Part shown: one piece after another, positions 55,682 to 64,000 of the stretch
Numbering within the stretch: position 1 is the stretch's first letter
Layout: each line of letters begins with the position of its first letter
Assembly (NCBI RefSeq): GCF_023611505.1
Contig: NZ_CP097843.1
Span: forward strand, 1,054,001 to 1,118,000
Length of the DNA: 64,000 nucleotides
Reading direction: 5' to 3'
Source: Streptococcus oralis
GTDB taxonomy: Bacteria > Bacillota > Bacilli > Lactobacillales > Streptococcaceae
Program-made: the position numbers and the translations under genes
The notes under the pieces: model-generated
What the model saw: the letters and a program-made list of their open reading frames with translations, nothing else
Told to the model about the DNA's origin: nothing
The model's database searches: none

Positions 55682-56611
55682 TTATACCTCTTTTACTGTT
55701 AATTGATCATATAGAGCTTGATAGTTAGCCATATTGACATGACCTGTCATCTTTTCTTGAGCATTGAGCATACCAAGGACATTTGCCTTGATGAGGAGTC
55801 CTTGATCAGATTCCTTATGAAGAAGTCCTGATGAAATACCTGCAACAGTAGAATCTCCAGACCCGACAGGATTGACTACCTGAATTCTAGGAATATCTAC
55901 CTTGTAGAAAGTATCACCATGTTTTGCAAAAGCACCATTTGCACCAAGTGAAACGATTATCCACTCAATCCCTGCAAATAAAGGCTCTTGAAGAACTTCT
56001 TTTAATTCATCCAAATCCTCAGAAACTTCTCTCCCAAGAAGCTGAGACAATTCCTCATTATTGGGTTTGATTACTGTTGGTTTGTGGGGTGATTCAAGAA
56101 CTGCCTGAAGAGCTGCACCTGAGCAATCCAGAACAACTGGTTTCCCTGCTTGATTAGCAAGCTCTACCAATCTCGCATAATAATCAACTGGAAGCCCAGC
56201 TGGCAGACTACCTGAAATAGCGACTACTTCCACAGTGTCAAGGAGATTCTCGAAATGAGCCAAGAAATCTTGCCCTTCTTGTTCCAGAACTTCAGGCCCT
56301 TTCTCAAGAATTTCTGTTTGGTTGTCACCATGTAGAATAGCGATACAGTTACGAGTCTCTCCTTGAATGGAGAAGAAACGTTTCGTTACTTTATCGTCGA
56401 TATGCTCTACTAAAAACTCACCAAGTTTACCACCGACCAAACCAGTAGCAACAACAGAATCACCAAATTCTGAAAGAACTCGTGTAACATTGAGCCCTTT
56501 ACCACCAGCTGTCTTGGTCACGTCCACCACACGGTTGACAGTGTCAATTTTTAATTCATCCAAAGGATAAGAAATATCAATGGATGGATTCATTGTGACT
56601 GTTAAAATCAT
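55682..56611 (-). CDS. lacC: tagatose-6-phosphate kinase
   Basis: The 309-residue PfkB-family kinase phosphorylates tagatose-6-phosphate with ATP to the 1,6-bisphosphate. It begins [20 protein letters not shown], has [17 protein letters not shown] near 34-50, [16 protein letters not shown], and the PfkB ATP/catalytic motif [18 protein letters not shown] with the base aspartate near 252. It lies between lacB and lacD in the operon. Confidence 0.95.
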   Translation of the reverse strand: MILTVTMNPSIDISYPLDELKIDTVNRVVDVTKTAGGKGLNVTRVLSEFGDSVVATGLVGGKLGEFLVEHIDDKVTKRFFSIQGETRNCIAILHGDNQTEILEKGPEVLEQEGQDFLAHFENLLDTVEVVAISGSLPAGLPVDYYARLVELANQAGKPVVLDCSGAALQAVLESPHKPTVIKPNNEELSQLLGREVSEDLDELKEVLQEPLFAGIEWIIVSLGANGAFAKHGDTFYKVDIPRIQVVNPVGSGDSTVAGISSGLLHKESDQGLLIKANVLGMLNAQEKMTGHVNMANYQALYDQLTVKEV

Positions 56612-56621
56612 GCGTCACCTC

Positions 56622-57137
56622 TTAGTCGTGGTATTCACCGCGATCCCATTTTTCAAGGAATTCTGTAAAGAAGTTTGCATCCGCTTGATGAGCATTGTGA
56701 GTTTCAACGTGCTCAATTTTCGCAATCAATTTTTTGTTTTCTTCTGATGGTTTGTATTCAGCATTGATGAAAGCCTCAATGATATCGCACATAAGCAATT
56801 CACCAGTGATCTTACCACCAAAACCGATAACGTTGGCGTTCAATTGTTCTTTTGCATAAAGAGCTGTTGTCATATCACGAACCAAGGCAGAACGAACACC
56901 TGGAACTTTGTTAACAGCGTTGTTGATACCAACACCTGTACCACAGATACAAACCCCAAGATCAGCTTGTCCGCTAGTTACAGCTTCTCCGACTTTTTTA
57001 CCAAAGATTGGGTAGTGAGTACGTGTATGGTCATATGTACCAAAGTCAATGACTTCATATCCTTTTGATTTCAAAAATTCTGAAACCGCCATTTTTTCAT
57101 CTGTTACGATGTGGTCACATCCAATTGCAATTCTCAT
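56622..57137 (-). CDS. lacB: galactose-6-phosphate isomerase subunit LacB
   Basis: The 171-residue subunit pairs with LacA to isomerise galactose-6-phosphate to tagatose-6-phosphate. It is an RpiB-family fold: [25 protein letters not shown], then [38 protein letters not shown] with the catalytic cysteine. This site is present in LacB and missing in LacA, as is usual. It lies 30 bases after lacA. Confidence 0.96.
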   Translation of the reverse strand: MRIAIGCDHIVTDEKMAVSEFLKSKGYEVIDFGTYDHTRTHYPIFGKKVGEAVTSGQADLGVCICGTGVGINNAVNKVPGVRSALVRDMTTALYAKEQLNANVIGFGGKITGELLMCDIIEAFINAEYKPSEENKKLIAKIEHVETHNAHQADANFFTEFLEKWDRGEYHD

Positions 57138-57167
57138 TTTTATCTTACCTTTCTTACTGTAATCTAA

Positions 57168-57593
57168 TTAGCACATTTTGTTCAACATATCAACACGAAT
57201 TTGGTGACGACCCCCGTCGTATTTACCGTTAACAAAACCTTTAGCAATATTTTTAGCCAATTCATCACCAACAAGTTGTGCACCCATAGTGATCATACGT
57301 GAGTTATTGTGTCCACGAGTCATATAAGCTGAACGTTCATCAGAAACTTCAGCAGCAACCATCCCTTTGATTTTAGTTGCTACCATGAAAGGACCAGCTC
57401 CATAAGCATCAATCACGATACCAAGATTTTGTTCTTCTTTGTTTACTTCTGCAGCAACAGCAAGAGTCACATCGACAAAGTCTTGGCCTTCTGCTGTAAC
57501 ATCCACTACGTGGAAGTTTTCTTTTTCTAGGAAGTCTTTCACAACTTCTTTCAATCTCAAACCTGCAGCATCTGCACCGATAACAATAGACAT
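57168..57593 (-). CDS. lacA: galactose-6-phosphate isomerase subunit LacA
   Basis: The 141-residue RpiB-family subunit begins [25 protein letters not shown] and continues [51 protein letters not shown]. It lacks the cysteine present in LacB and works only as a LacA-LacB complex. It is the first gene of lacABCD, 250 nt after the promoter at 57820-57848. Confidence 0.96.
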   Translation of the reverse strand: MSIVIGADAAGLRLKEVVKDFLEKENFHVVDVTAEGQDFVDVTLAVAAEVNKEEQNLGIVIDAYGAGPFMVATKIKGMVAAEVSDERSAYMTRGHNNSRMITMGAQLVGDELAKNIAKGFVNGKYDGGRHQIRVDMLNKMC

Positions 57594-57720
57594 ATTGTAT
57601 ACTCCTTTTTATTTTTCTAGGCCAGTAAAGACTTTGTAGTTAGTACTATAAGTACAAAAGGCTTTCTAGCAGTTTATTGACAAATTTATTTGAATAAGCT
57701 GTTCGACACCCTATCCAAGT

Positions 57721-57740
57721 CTAGGAAATCAATTTCCTAG
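57721..57740. repeat. palindrome in the lacA leader
   Basis: CTAGGAAAT and ATTTCCTAG are 9-bp arms with a 2-bp centre, between the lacA promoter and lacA. It could form a hairpin in the leader RNA or be a protein site. There is no T run, so it is not a terminator. Confidence 0.55.
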
Positions 57741-57771
57741 AAATAATACTTTCTTAATCAGAAAAATATAA

Positions 57772-57870
57772 CAAGCGATTGTTTGTTTGTCGCAAACATC
57801 ATTTGTTCTTTACAAACATAATATACTCCTATTTTACGTAAAAGTCAACAGTGAATGTTTGTTTTTGTGC
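57772..57870 (-). promoter_or_regulatory. lacABCD promoter with LacR-type operators
   Basis: TTGACT (57843-57848) and TATATT (57820-57825) with a 17-bp spacer on the minus strand. TGTTTG/CAAACA elements surround it: TGTTTGTCGCAAACA (57786-57799 region), TTTGTTCTTTACAAACA around 57803-57819 over the -10, and AATGTTTGTTTTTGTGC upstream of the -35. Such TGTTTG repeats are the known LacR operator type in streptococci. Confidence 0.8.
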
Positions 57871-57884
57871 TATATATTTTAAAA

Positions 57885-58781
57885 TTATAAGATTTCGATA
57901 TCAAAACCAATCTGATCAACTTGACCTGGTTCTAAGAGACGAACATTCTTTTTATCTTCTAAATGATTTCCTTCTTCAAGGGAAGTTGATAAGCCTGACC
58001 AGGGTTCAAAAGCGATGAAAGGACCTTTATTTAGGGTAGACCAAATGATGAGATTAGGAAACTCTTGGAAGTTTACTTTCAAGCCTTTCTCATGCTTTCG
58101 AGAACGAAGGGCGATTGTTCTGGATTGCAACTCATCCAAAGTCACTGCATCAACACTAAACAGATCGTAACTGAGATCCACTTCCTTTTGTGAATTCATC
58201 CATGGACTTCTATCTCGGAAATCCAACATGCCTGTTTCTGGGAATGGACGCGGAACAGAGCAAGTCTCTTCCTTCTCAAACTCTAAATAGTAGTCTTCAT
58301 AAGTTTCGCCATCTAGAAGAGGGCAATTAAACCCTGGATGGCCTCCGATAAAGTATGGCATAACTTTGCTAGTTTCTTTATTAAAGACTTTGTATTGGGT
58401 ACGAACGGTCTTGCCAGTAACCCTATAAGTGATTTCAAGTCGAAAATGATAAGGATAGTTTTGATAAGTATTCTCATCATCTTCGATAGCAAAGGTTACA
58501 CTGTTTTCTGTTTGATCAACTAGTTCAAATTCTTTTTTACGGACCAAACCGTGACGAGGAATAGTTCCTTTCGTCTCCGTTCCATCTCCGTGACTGTAGA
58601 AGGCTGTATCCTCTCTTAAAGAGCCACAGATTGGAAAAAGTACTGGAGCTTGCCCACTCCAATAGGTGGCATCTCCTTGCCACAAGTACTCAACGCCATC
58701 CCGATCCTTAATAGACGACAAGGCACCACCAAAAGTTTTAAATTGGACCGTCAATTGCTCTGATTTGATTTCAATTACCAT
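57885..58781 (-). CDS. lacX: LacX-like aldose 1-epimerase family protein
   Basis: The 298-residue protein belongs to the aldose 1-epimerase (galactose mutarotase-like) superfamily: FKTFGGALSSIKDRDGVEYLWQGD, VLFPICGSLREDTAFY, GTIPRHGLVRKKEFEL, and PYFIGGHPGFNCPLLDGETYEDYYLEFE with the histidine near 149. LacX proteins accompany lac operons of lactococci and streptococci. The exact substrate, perhaps a phosphorylated galactose anomer, is not proven. It lies after gatC and a strong terminator, upstream of the lacA promoter. Confidence 0.8.
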   Translation of the reverse strand: MVIEIKSEQLTVQFKTFGGALSSIKDRDGVEYLWQGDATYWSGQAPVLFPICGSLREDTAFYSHGDGTETKGTIPRHGLVRKKEFELVDQTENSVTFAIEDDENTYQNYPYHFRLEITYRVTGKTVRTQYKVFNKETSKVMPYFIGGHPGFNCPLLDGETYEDYYLEFEKEETCSVPRPFPETGMLDFRDRSPWMNSQKEVDLSYDLFSVDAVTLDELQSRTIALRSRKHEKGLKVNFQEFPNLIIWSTLNKGPFIAFEPWSGLSTSLEEGNHLEDKKNVRLLEPGQVDQIGFDIEIL

Positions 58782-58810
58782 TATTTTCTCCGATTTCTTG
58801 ATAGTTTATA

Positions 58811-58857
58811 AAAAACTAGGCTGTCACTCCCCATTAGGAAACTGACAACCTAGTTTT
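58811..58857 (-). terminator. terminator between gatC and lacX
   Basis: AAAACTAGG..TGTCA and TGACA..CCTAGTTTT form a long stem; the minus-strand 3' side continues into a T run. It should reduce read-through from gatABC into lacX. Confidence 0.8.
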
Positions 58858-58883
58858 CACAATTTACATTTTATAGGAGCAAA

Positions 58884-60359
58884 TTATTTAGCATTTGCTG
58901 CGTATTCTTCATTACGTTTAATCATTTGTTTTCTATACCAAGCAAAGATACCTACATAGAATACAAGGAAGACTACTGCGCCAAGGATTGCTTTAATATC
59001 ACCTGTTGTGGCATTACCAATTGCCCAACCAAGAAGTTTTTCGATTGGTCCTTCAAGAGTTGAGTGAGTAATCAATTGAGTTTGACTCACACCTTCTGGG
59101 AAGGCACCCACACCTTTAGCAAGTTCAGTTGCAAATGGTGCAATAAGTGTACCTGAAAGAAGGAAGAGTGGCAACAAGAGAGTTCCGAAGATGATCATAC
59201 GGAGCAATTTACCACGAGTAACAACCAAGAGAGCTGGAGTTACACCCATTGCGATGATACCTGCAAGTGGCAAGATACCATTTCCGACTTTAGAAAGAAG
59301 TACAGCTTCTACTAGCATGATTGGAGCAAGTACGTTGGCACAAGCCCAGATTTCAGCACGACCAGCGATGAAAGGCCAGTCAAGACCGATGTTAAATTTA
59401 CGTCCTTGAAGACGTTTAGTAGCAACGTTTGTAATACCTTGTGAAAGTGGTTCTACGGCTGCAATGAACCAAGATCCGATAAGTGAGAAGAGCTCCAAGG
59501 AGACACCGGCAGTCAAACCAAGGCTCAACCAACCTTTAATAACAAGTTCCCAAGATGCCGCTTCTTCTACTCCAGCAACTGGATGTGGAGTTCCCATCAA
59601 ACCGATAACAATACCAAGGATGAAACCGATGAAGAATTTAGATCCCCAGAAACCGATTTTTTTGTTCAATTTTGCAGCGTCAAAGTCGTATTTATCAAGG
59701 CCAGGCAATACTTTATCAAAAATCTTATCCAAAACCATGATAACTGGGTTCATCATGTAGTTCATGTGAGTTGAAGTCATTGGTGATGAACTTGGTGCAT
59801 TAAGAAGGTCGTCGAATGTTGGTTTCATCAAGTCAGAGTTGATGATTTTCAAAATACCTACAAGGACAACTGCTGCAGTTGCGATGAAAAGTGAAACCCC
59901 TTGGCTAACTCCATTGTTGTCTGCGTACCATTTGATCAAAAGACCAGTGATTGACAAGTGCCAGATATCGAAGATATCAACGTCAAGTGTGTCTGTTTTC
60001 TTCATTGCAAGCATCACAACGTTGACAATCAACATCACAAGCAAGAAGTAAAGTGTCCAGGCAGAACCCCAAGTGATGGTAGCAAGTGGTGCCCAACCAA
60101 CGTCAGTGATGTTCAATTGAATACCAGTGTTTTCAACGAATTTCGCAAGTGATGCTGAGAAAGCTCCGTTGAGCATACCGATAATAGCACCGATACCAGT
60201 AAGAGCGATGGCAAGTTTGATACCACCTTCAAGCGCTTTGGAGAATTTCACTCCAAAAAGTAGGGCCAATACTGTCAAAATGATCAGCATGATGATAGGG
60301 CCACCCATAGCCAAGATAGGTTTGAAGATATCGTTGGCCAGATTGATAATGACATCCAT
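58884..60359 (-). CDS. gatC: PTS galactitol-type EIIC, galactose permease
   Basis: The 491-residue EIIC has about ten to twelve membrane helices, with IIMLIILTVLALLFGVKFSKALEGGIKLAIALTGIGAIIGML near the start and LDWPFIAGRAEIWACANVLAPIMLVEAVLLSKVGNGILPLAG late in the protein, the pattern of GatC. It carries the sugar through the membrane during phosphorylation. Next to lacABCD, the substrate is most likely galactose, giving galactose-6-phosphate. It is the third gene of gatABC. Confidence 0.9.
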   Translation of the reverse strand: MDVIINLANDIFKPILAMGGPIIMLIILTVLALLFGVKFSKALEGGIKLAIALTGIGAIIGMLNGAFSASLAKFVENTGIQLNITDVGWAPLATITWGSAWTLYFLLVMLIVNVVMLAMKKTDTLDVDIFDIWHLSITGLLIKWYADNNGVSQGVSLFIATAAVVLVGILKIINSDLMKPTFDDLLNAPSSSPMTSTHMNYMMNPVIMVLDKIFDKVLPGLDKYDFDAAKLNKKIGFWGSKFFIGFILGIVIGLMGTPHPVAGVEEAASWELVIKGWLSLGLTAGVSLELFSLIGSWFIAAVEPLSQGITNVATKRLQGRKFNIGLDWPFIAGRAEIWACANVLAPIMLVEAVLLSKVGNGILPLAGIIAMGVTPALLVVTRGKLLRMIIFGTLLLPLFLLSGTLIAPFATELAKGVGAFPEGVSQTQLITHSTLEGPIEKLLGWAIGNATTGDIKAILGAVVFLVFYVGIFAWYRKQMIKRNEEYAANAK

Positions 60360-60414
60360 AATAGTTCCTCCCGTTTTTCTAAGTTATATGAATGTTAACA
60401 AGATAAAGGATAAA

Positions 60415-60720
60415 TTAGCTTAGTCCATGTTCTTTGATAGCTGCTTCAATATTGTCAAATACTGGAGCACTCATCGCTGGAATACGGAACAAGATTGGTC
60501 CAGCTTCAATTACTGGAATTCCTGGTTCAAAACCAAGGTCAGTTGCAGCGATTGGCGTGAAGATATCGTATCCCTTGATAAGGTCTTCGTTTACATCTTT
60601 TACCATGACTGCATCACAGTGAACGTCATAACCACGATTTGAGAGTTCTTCTTCTAGAGCACTTTTAATTTGGTGACTTGAGTTAACACCTGCACCGCAG
60701 GCAGCAAGAATTTTAATCAT
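60415..60720 (-). CDS. gatB: PTS galactitol-type EIIB
   Basis: The 101-residue EIIB protein has the phosphorylated cysteine in ILAACGAGVNSSHQIKSALEEEL near residue 8, and an EIIB fold ending FDNIEAAIKEHGLS. It receives phosphate from GatA and gives it to the sugar bound by GatC. It lies 38 bases after gatA and 55 before gatC. Confidence 0.92.
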   Translation of the reverse strand: MIKILAACGAGVNSSHQIKSALEEELSNRGYDVHCDAVMVKDVNEDLIKGYDIFTPIAATDLGFEPGIPVIEAGPILFRIPAMSAPVFDNIEAAIKEHGLS

Positions 60721-60757
60721 TTGGATTTCCTCCGATTTTATTTTTTAATAGACAAGA

Positions 60758-61234
60758 TTAAGCTGTTGCTTCAGCAATATAAGCATAAAGTCTTTCTGGT
60801 TCAGAAATTTTTGATAGATCTTCTAGATGATCCTTCCCTGTAAAGAAATCCATCAACTGAGCCAGAATATTCGTTTGACTTGAACTTGAATTGTTAATGA
60901 TAAAGAAGAGCAGTGAAACTTCAACCTCTCTATCAGGAGCAATCATATTGTGAAAAGTTACTGGTTTTTCTAATCGAACAACCACTACTTTCTCAGCTAG
61001 ATTATGAACAATATCTGTATGAGGAATCGCAACATTTGGTAGATCTTTCCCCAAAAATTCCATATCTAAGCCAGTTGGAAATGACTTCTCACGCGCGATC
61101 AAGGCTTCACGATAAGTTGGAGTAACGATTTCTCGTTCTTCCAATAAGGTTGCCACCTGATTAAAAAGTTGTTCTTGATTATCCGCTTCTAAGCAAAACA
61201 CCAGGTTTTTGTCAAAGAAATGATCTAACCCCAT
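60758..61234 (-). CDS. gatA: PTS galactitol-type EIIA
   Basis: The 158-residue EIIA has the mannitol/fructose-type fold, with the phosphorylated histidine in LPNVAIPHTDIVHNLAEKVVVVRLEKPVTF near 72 and LLFFIINNSSSSQTNILAQLMDFF. HPr phosphorylates it. It is the first gene of gatABC and has its own LacR-type and cre-controlled promoter just upstream. Confidence 0.9.
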   Translation of the reverse strand: MGLDHFFDKNLVFCLEADNQEQLFNQVATLLEEREIVTPTYREALIAREKSFPTGLDMEFLGKDLPNVAIPHTDIVHNLAEKVVVVRLEKPVTFHNMIAPDREVEVSLLFFIINNSSSSQTNILAQLMDFFTGKDHLEDLSKISEPERLYAYIAEATA

Positions 61235-61271
61235 AACCTTTTCCCTTCTTTCAATTATCTTTTATGGTATA

Positions 61272-61345
61272 AGTATAACACTATATGAAATCGTTGTCAA
61301 TATTTTTTGTTTCATTTTGTTCATTTTTTTATAATTTTTGTTTTG
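61272..61345 (-). promoter_or_regulatory. gatABC promoter with cre and LacR-type operator
   Basis: TTGACA (61295-61300) and TATACT (61272-61277) on the minus strand with a 17-bp spacer. TTGACAACGATTTCAT (61285-61300) matches the CcpA cre consensus at all but one defined position and overlaps the -35 and spacer, so glucose repression is expected. A TTTTGTTTCATTTTGTT-rich region (61305-61345) upstream is a likely LacR operator. Confidence 0.8.
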
Positions 61346-61391
61346 TTTCAAGAATATAATCAATATCAAACATTTCTATTTTAAAATCTAC

Positions 61392-61415
61392 AAAAAAAGA
61401 AGGCTTAAGCCTTCT
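61392..61415 (-). terminator. licC terminator
   Basis: AGAAGGCTTAAGCCTTCT (61398-61415) is a self-complementary 18-mer followed by seven T on the minus strand, 10 nt past the licC stop. Confidence 0.85.
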
Positions 61416-61424
61416 TCTCTTTCC

Positions 61425-62114
61425 TTACTCAATAGTAGATAAAATCTCTTCTAACTTATGGTAATCTTTTACACTATCAATTTCATAAATGCTATTGTCT
61501 TCTAATTCTTCAACATACACATCTAATTCTTTGATATTATCCTTAACCATGTTGTCCCAGTAGAGATCTACAAATTCACCACTTGCATATGCTTTGTCAA
61601 TAAAGCCAACAATCTTCTCTGCAGTTGGAGCATCCCAGAATGAAACCCCACTCAAAATGCGACCAGCTTTGCTGTCAACAATGATGTCTTGAACCTTATA
61701 GTCATCACCATAAACCAAGAACCACTCATTCGTACAGTCTTCACGATAAACGCTAAAATAGGTAGAACGTTTTAGATCGTTTCTAAACATATTTTTGAAA
61801 AGATAGTTATCTGCATCGATGACGTAGCTATTAGCCAAATCTTCTTTTACTAGATAAAGAGAGTAAAAGTTATTGTAATCAGCATACTTGTCGTTAAAGA
61901 CTAAACGGACACCATATTTCTCTTTTAGGTAGTCAAATTGTTCTTTGAGGTAACCGACAACGATGATAATCTCATCAATTCCTCTCTCTTTCAAAAACTC
62001 GATTTGGTATTCTACCAAGGGCTTTTGATTAACCTTAACCAAAGCTTTTGGGGTATTTTCAGTCATAGGGCGCAGACGAGTTCCTAATCCCGCTGCTAAA
62101 ATAATCGCTTTCAC
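61425..62114 (-). CDS. licC: CTP:phosphocholine cytidylyltransferase
   Basis: The 229-residue enzyme makes CDP-choline from phosphocholine and CTP for teichoic acid decoration. The nucleotidyltransferase motif AIILAAGLGTRLRPMTENTPKALVKV is at the N-terminus, with VIDADNYLFKNMF for the metal aspartate and FVDLYWDNMVKDN near 180. It matches pneumococcal LicC in length. Downstream of licB and licA in one unit. Confidence 0.93.
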   Translation of the reverse strand: MKAIILAAGLGTRLRPMTENTPKALVKVNQKPLVEYQIEFLKERGIDEIIIVVGYLKEQFDYLKEKYGVRLVFNDKYADYNNFYSLYLVKEDLANSYVIDADNYLFKNMFRNDLKRSTYFSVYREDCTNEWFLVYGDDYKVQDIIVDSKAGRILSGVSFWDAPTAEKIVGFIDKAYASGEFVDLYWDNMVKDNIKELDVYVEELEDNSIYEIDSVKDYHKLEEILSTIE

Positions 62115-62125
62115 ATGAATCTCCT

Positions 62126-63004
62126 TTATTCTTTAATAATAATATAAACACCAGCCATAACAATAAGTGAAGTGATGATTGTCAGCATATCTAGCGGTGC
62201 ACCCAAGAAAACAACTGCAAATAAGACAGTCCAAACTACATAGCTCACATTCAAACCTGTCGCTTTCGCAGGTTGCAAACGATTAATAGCGATATAATAA
62301 GCTAAGTAGGAAATCATATTAAAGGCCGCAAAAACAATCAAGAGTCCTAGTAATTGTCCGTCTGCCACTTCTGCAAATGAATGGTGAGAAAAGAGTACAA
62401 TCACAAGATAGGACAAGAATGAAGTTACTTGTCGGATTAACAAGGCTTCAATCTCACTTAATTCACTTTCCATAGCATAGGAGCTGAGAACACTTTCACT
62501 CCCCCAGGCAATGGCACAGACAAGGGCACAAAGAATCCCAATGTAAAACGAGTTTACTTGTTCAACCTTGTAGGTTTGAGCAATAATAGCTGCAATAATC
62601 AAGAAAACACCAAATACTGTATTCTTTGAAACCTTGTGTTTCAAAATGAAGAAGGCGAGTAAAACTGAAACCGCTGGGTAAATAGCAGACACGGATGAAG
62701 CTAGAGAACTACCGATATACTTAACCGCGTAAAGATTAGCTTGCATTCCTATAGGTCCAGCTAGCAAAGCACCGATTATAACACTCACATTTCGAATATT
62801 TAAGAAAATAGAGAGGCGAACTTTTCCTTCTTTTACCAAAAGAAAAGCTAACAAGATAAAGATACTCAAGAAATCATGAGCGGCAGCCACAACAAAAGGC
62901 GAAAGATTTGTAAAAATTGAAAAGATATAAGCACTAATCGTTAGACCTAATCCCCAGAAGATACCAGAGAGCAGACCAAAAGAAACACCATTTTTATTCT
63001 TCAT
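62126..63004 (-). CDS. licB: choline transporter LicB (EamA/DMT family)
   Basis: The 292-residue integral membrane protein has about ten helices in two EamA repeats (VSFGLLSGIFWGLGLTISAYIFSIF; SFYIGILCALVCAIAWGSESVLSSYAM). LicB imports choline for the phosphorylcholine pathway. Start at 63004, with GGAGG 5 nt upstream; the stop of licA lies inside that site, so the genes are translationally coupled. An in-frame start 4 codons earlier would bury the site. Confidence 0.9.
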   Translation of the reverse strand: MKNKNGVSFGLLSGIFWGLGLTISAYIFSIFTNLSPFVVAAAHDFLSIFILLAFLLVKEGKVRLSIFLNIRNVSVIIGALLAGPIGMQANLYAVKYIGSSLASSVSAIYPAVSVLLAFFILKHKVSKNTVFGVFLIIAAIIAQTYKVEQVNSFYIGILCALVCAIAWGSESVLSSYAMESELSEIEALLIRQVTSFLSYLVIVLFSHHSFAEVADGQLLGLLIVFAAFNMISYLAYYIAINRLQPAKATGLNVSYVVWTVLFAVVFLGAPLDMLTIITSLIVMAGVYIIIKE

Positions 63005-63005
63005 C

Positions 63006-63863
63006 CTAACCTCCATAATAAGTCAAACCTTCGACAGCTCTTTGGTAACGGTTGATACCATAATCTCCAAAGTCAGCTCCTTGAGCTTCTTTGTACACTG
63101 TCCACAAACTCCAGATAGTATCTTGCAAGATTTTATAGATACGAATCTTCTCACGTGACACAGGCGTTTTGTCACTTTCATAGTAGGAAAGGAAAGCATC
63201 TTCCTCTTGCTTTGTAAATTCAGACTCTAAGAAAAGTGCTGCCAAATCCCACATCGGGTCATTCATGGAAGAGTATTCCCAGTCAATCAGATACAAACGA
63301 CCTTGTGGTGATTCGATAAAGTTTTCTGGAACCAAATCGATATGACAGGATTTTCTATCAACACCCAAATCAGCCAATCTTTTCTCTAGCAAGAATACTT
63401 CTTTTCTCACAGCTTCATAGTTTTCATAGGGGATAGGTCCCTCAATCAAGGATTCATATTTGCTGATTTCCTCAAAAGGAGCAAACTCTCCTCTTAATTC
63501 TTTCCCTGAAGCGTGGATGGTTTGTAAAATTGGTGCAATCTTTTCAAACTTGGACTTGATAGATATTGAATCAAGAGTTACTGCCGATTCGATGTATTCA
63601 TTTACTTTAATCCCTGACTCAATATCAAAGAGGTAATTTTTGACATCTAAATCTAAATCCTCTAAAAGTTCAAGATTGTACTTTTCATTTTGACGATTGA
63701 TGAGTTTTTCAGTCCCTTTACCAAAAAATTTCACAATATACTGTTTGTTGGTTGTTTTGACCAAATAGTTTTGGTTGGTCATGCCTCCAAGCTGTTCAAC
63801 ACTGAGTACTTGCTCTTCTTCAGATAGTAAAGAAGAAATTTTTTCTTTGATGAGTTTCTCCAC
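63006..63863 (-). CDS. licA: choline kinase
   Basis: The 285-residue enzyme phosphorylates choline with ATP. Seen: QLGGMTNQNYLVKTTNKQYIVKFFG near 23-47 (ATP site), the catalytic CHIDLVPENF near 188-197, and LYLIDWEYSSMNDPMWDLAALF near 206-227. It starts at GTG 63863 with GGAGG 7 nt upstream; a longer frame would overlap tarJ. It lies 16 bases after tarJ and is coupled with licB. Confidence 0.93.
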   Translation of the reverse strand: MEKLIKEKISSLLSEEEQVLSVEQLGGMTNQNYLVKTTNKQYIVKFFGKGTEKLINRQNEKYNLELLEDLDLDVKNYLFDIESGIKVNEYIESAVTLDSISIKSKFEKIAPILQTIHASGKELRGEFAPFEEISKYESLIEGPIPYENYEAVRKEVFLLEKRLADLGVDRKSCHIDLVPENFIESPQGRLYLIDWEYSSMNDPMWDLAALFLESEFTKQEEDAFLSYYESDKTPVSREKIRIYKILQDTIWSLWTVYKEAQGADFGDYGINRYQRAVEGLTYYGG

Positions 63864-63879
63864 AATTAACCTCCATCTT

Positions 63880-64000
63880 CTACACTTCCCACTTGAATAC
63901 TGTTTTAAAAGCAGTATTAAGGTCTGTAGCAAAGACACGGTGAATGTCCTTGATTTCTCTCACGGGTTCTTCAACATAAAGGATATTCTTAAGACGATTC
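63880..64000 (-). CDS. tarJ: TarJ alcohol dehydrogenase, 3' end only
   Basis: Only the last 39 codons lie in the window, ending ATDLNTAFKTVFKWEV-stop at 63880. They are in frame with the left border and lie just before licA. In pneumococci the gene in this position is tarJ (spr1148 type), an alcohol dehydrogenase for ribitol phosphate. The identification rests on position and the short tail. Confidence 0.7.
   Translation of the reverse strand, partial: NRLKNILYVEEPVREIKDIHRVFATDLNTAFKTVFKWEV

Overview
The window is chromosomal DNA of a mitis-group Streptococcus (S. mitis / S. oralis / S. pneumoniae relatives). The core gene order supports this: an RlmCD-type rRNA methyltransferase, a DUF1002 protein, a Pmp23-like lysozyme-fold protein, a nucleoid-associated protein, glyA, GNAT, threonylcarbamoyl-AMP synthase, prmC, prfA, GNAT, tdk, tautomerase, mnmE, dapA, asd, queT, gtrA, mscL, hemH, pepT. 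So do the histidine-triad (Pht) genes beside the zinc lipoprotein adcAII, and the lic/tar phosphorylcholine locus at the right edge. The assignment is inferred from remembered gene order and protein similarity; no search was run.

Layout. 1-492 holds no convincing gene but has inverted repeats and a terminator. 493-13255 is an accessory block of small, acidic, mostly unassigned proteins on the minus strand. It includes DUF4261, NTF2-fold immunity-like, CbrC/UPF0167 and DUF1877 proteins, two distantly related membrane-anchored proteins (one on the plus strand), a frameshifted DUF4300 lipoprotein, an RDD protein and a DagK-like lipid kinase. It looks like a store of orphan toxin-immunity genes that has been repeatedly shuffled: broken copies of a DUF1877 gene and an RDD gene remain. 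13600-15892 is a plus-strand MerR(TipAS)-ABC drug-export type operon. 16123-21069 is a second accessory block (ADP-ribosylglycohydrolase plus a broken copy, SAP-domain protein, alpha/beta hydrolase, CPBP protease, S51 peptidase, AAC(6')-like acetyltransferase). It ends in a scrambled non-coding stretch.

21070-38984 is conserved housekeeping: translation factors, tRNA and rRNA modification, thymidine kinase, serine hydroxymethyltransferase, the asd-dapA lysine/cell-wall branch, and a preQ1-II riboswitch controlling queT. A tRNA-Thr(GGU) and a separately promoted asd-motif small RNA lie upstream of asd. 39030-45883 is the zinc regulon (pht, adcAII, pht) with AdcR boxes at both promoters. 45984-47986 is ptsHI. 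50126-53746 is the class Ib ribonucleotide reductase set nrdH-nrdE-nrdF behind a pair of NrdR-like boxes.

53886-61234 is a galactose module: lacR, lacABCD (tagatose-6-phosphate pathway), lacX, and a galactitol-type PTS (gatABC). It has two strong promoters, TGTTTG-rich operators and one cre site. PtsH and PtsI supply the phosphate, the PTS imports galactose as galactose-6-phosphate, and LacAB, LacC and LacD carry it to triose phosphates. No lactose PTS or phospho-beta-galactosidase gene is present here. 61425-64000 carries licC, licB, licA and the 3' end of tarJ, for choline decoration of teichoic acids.
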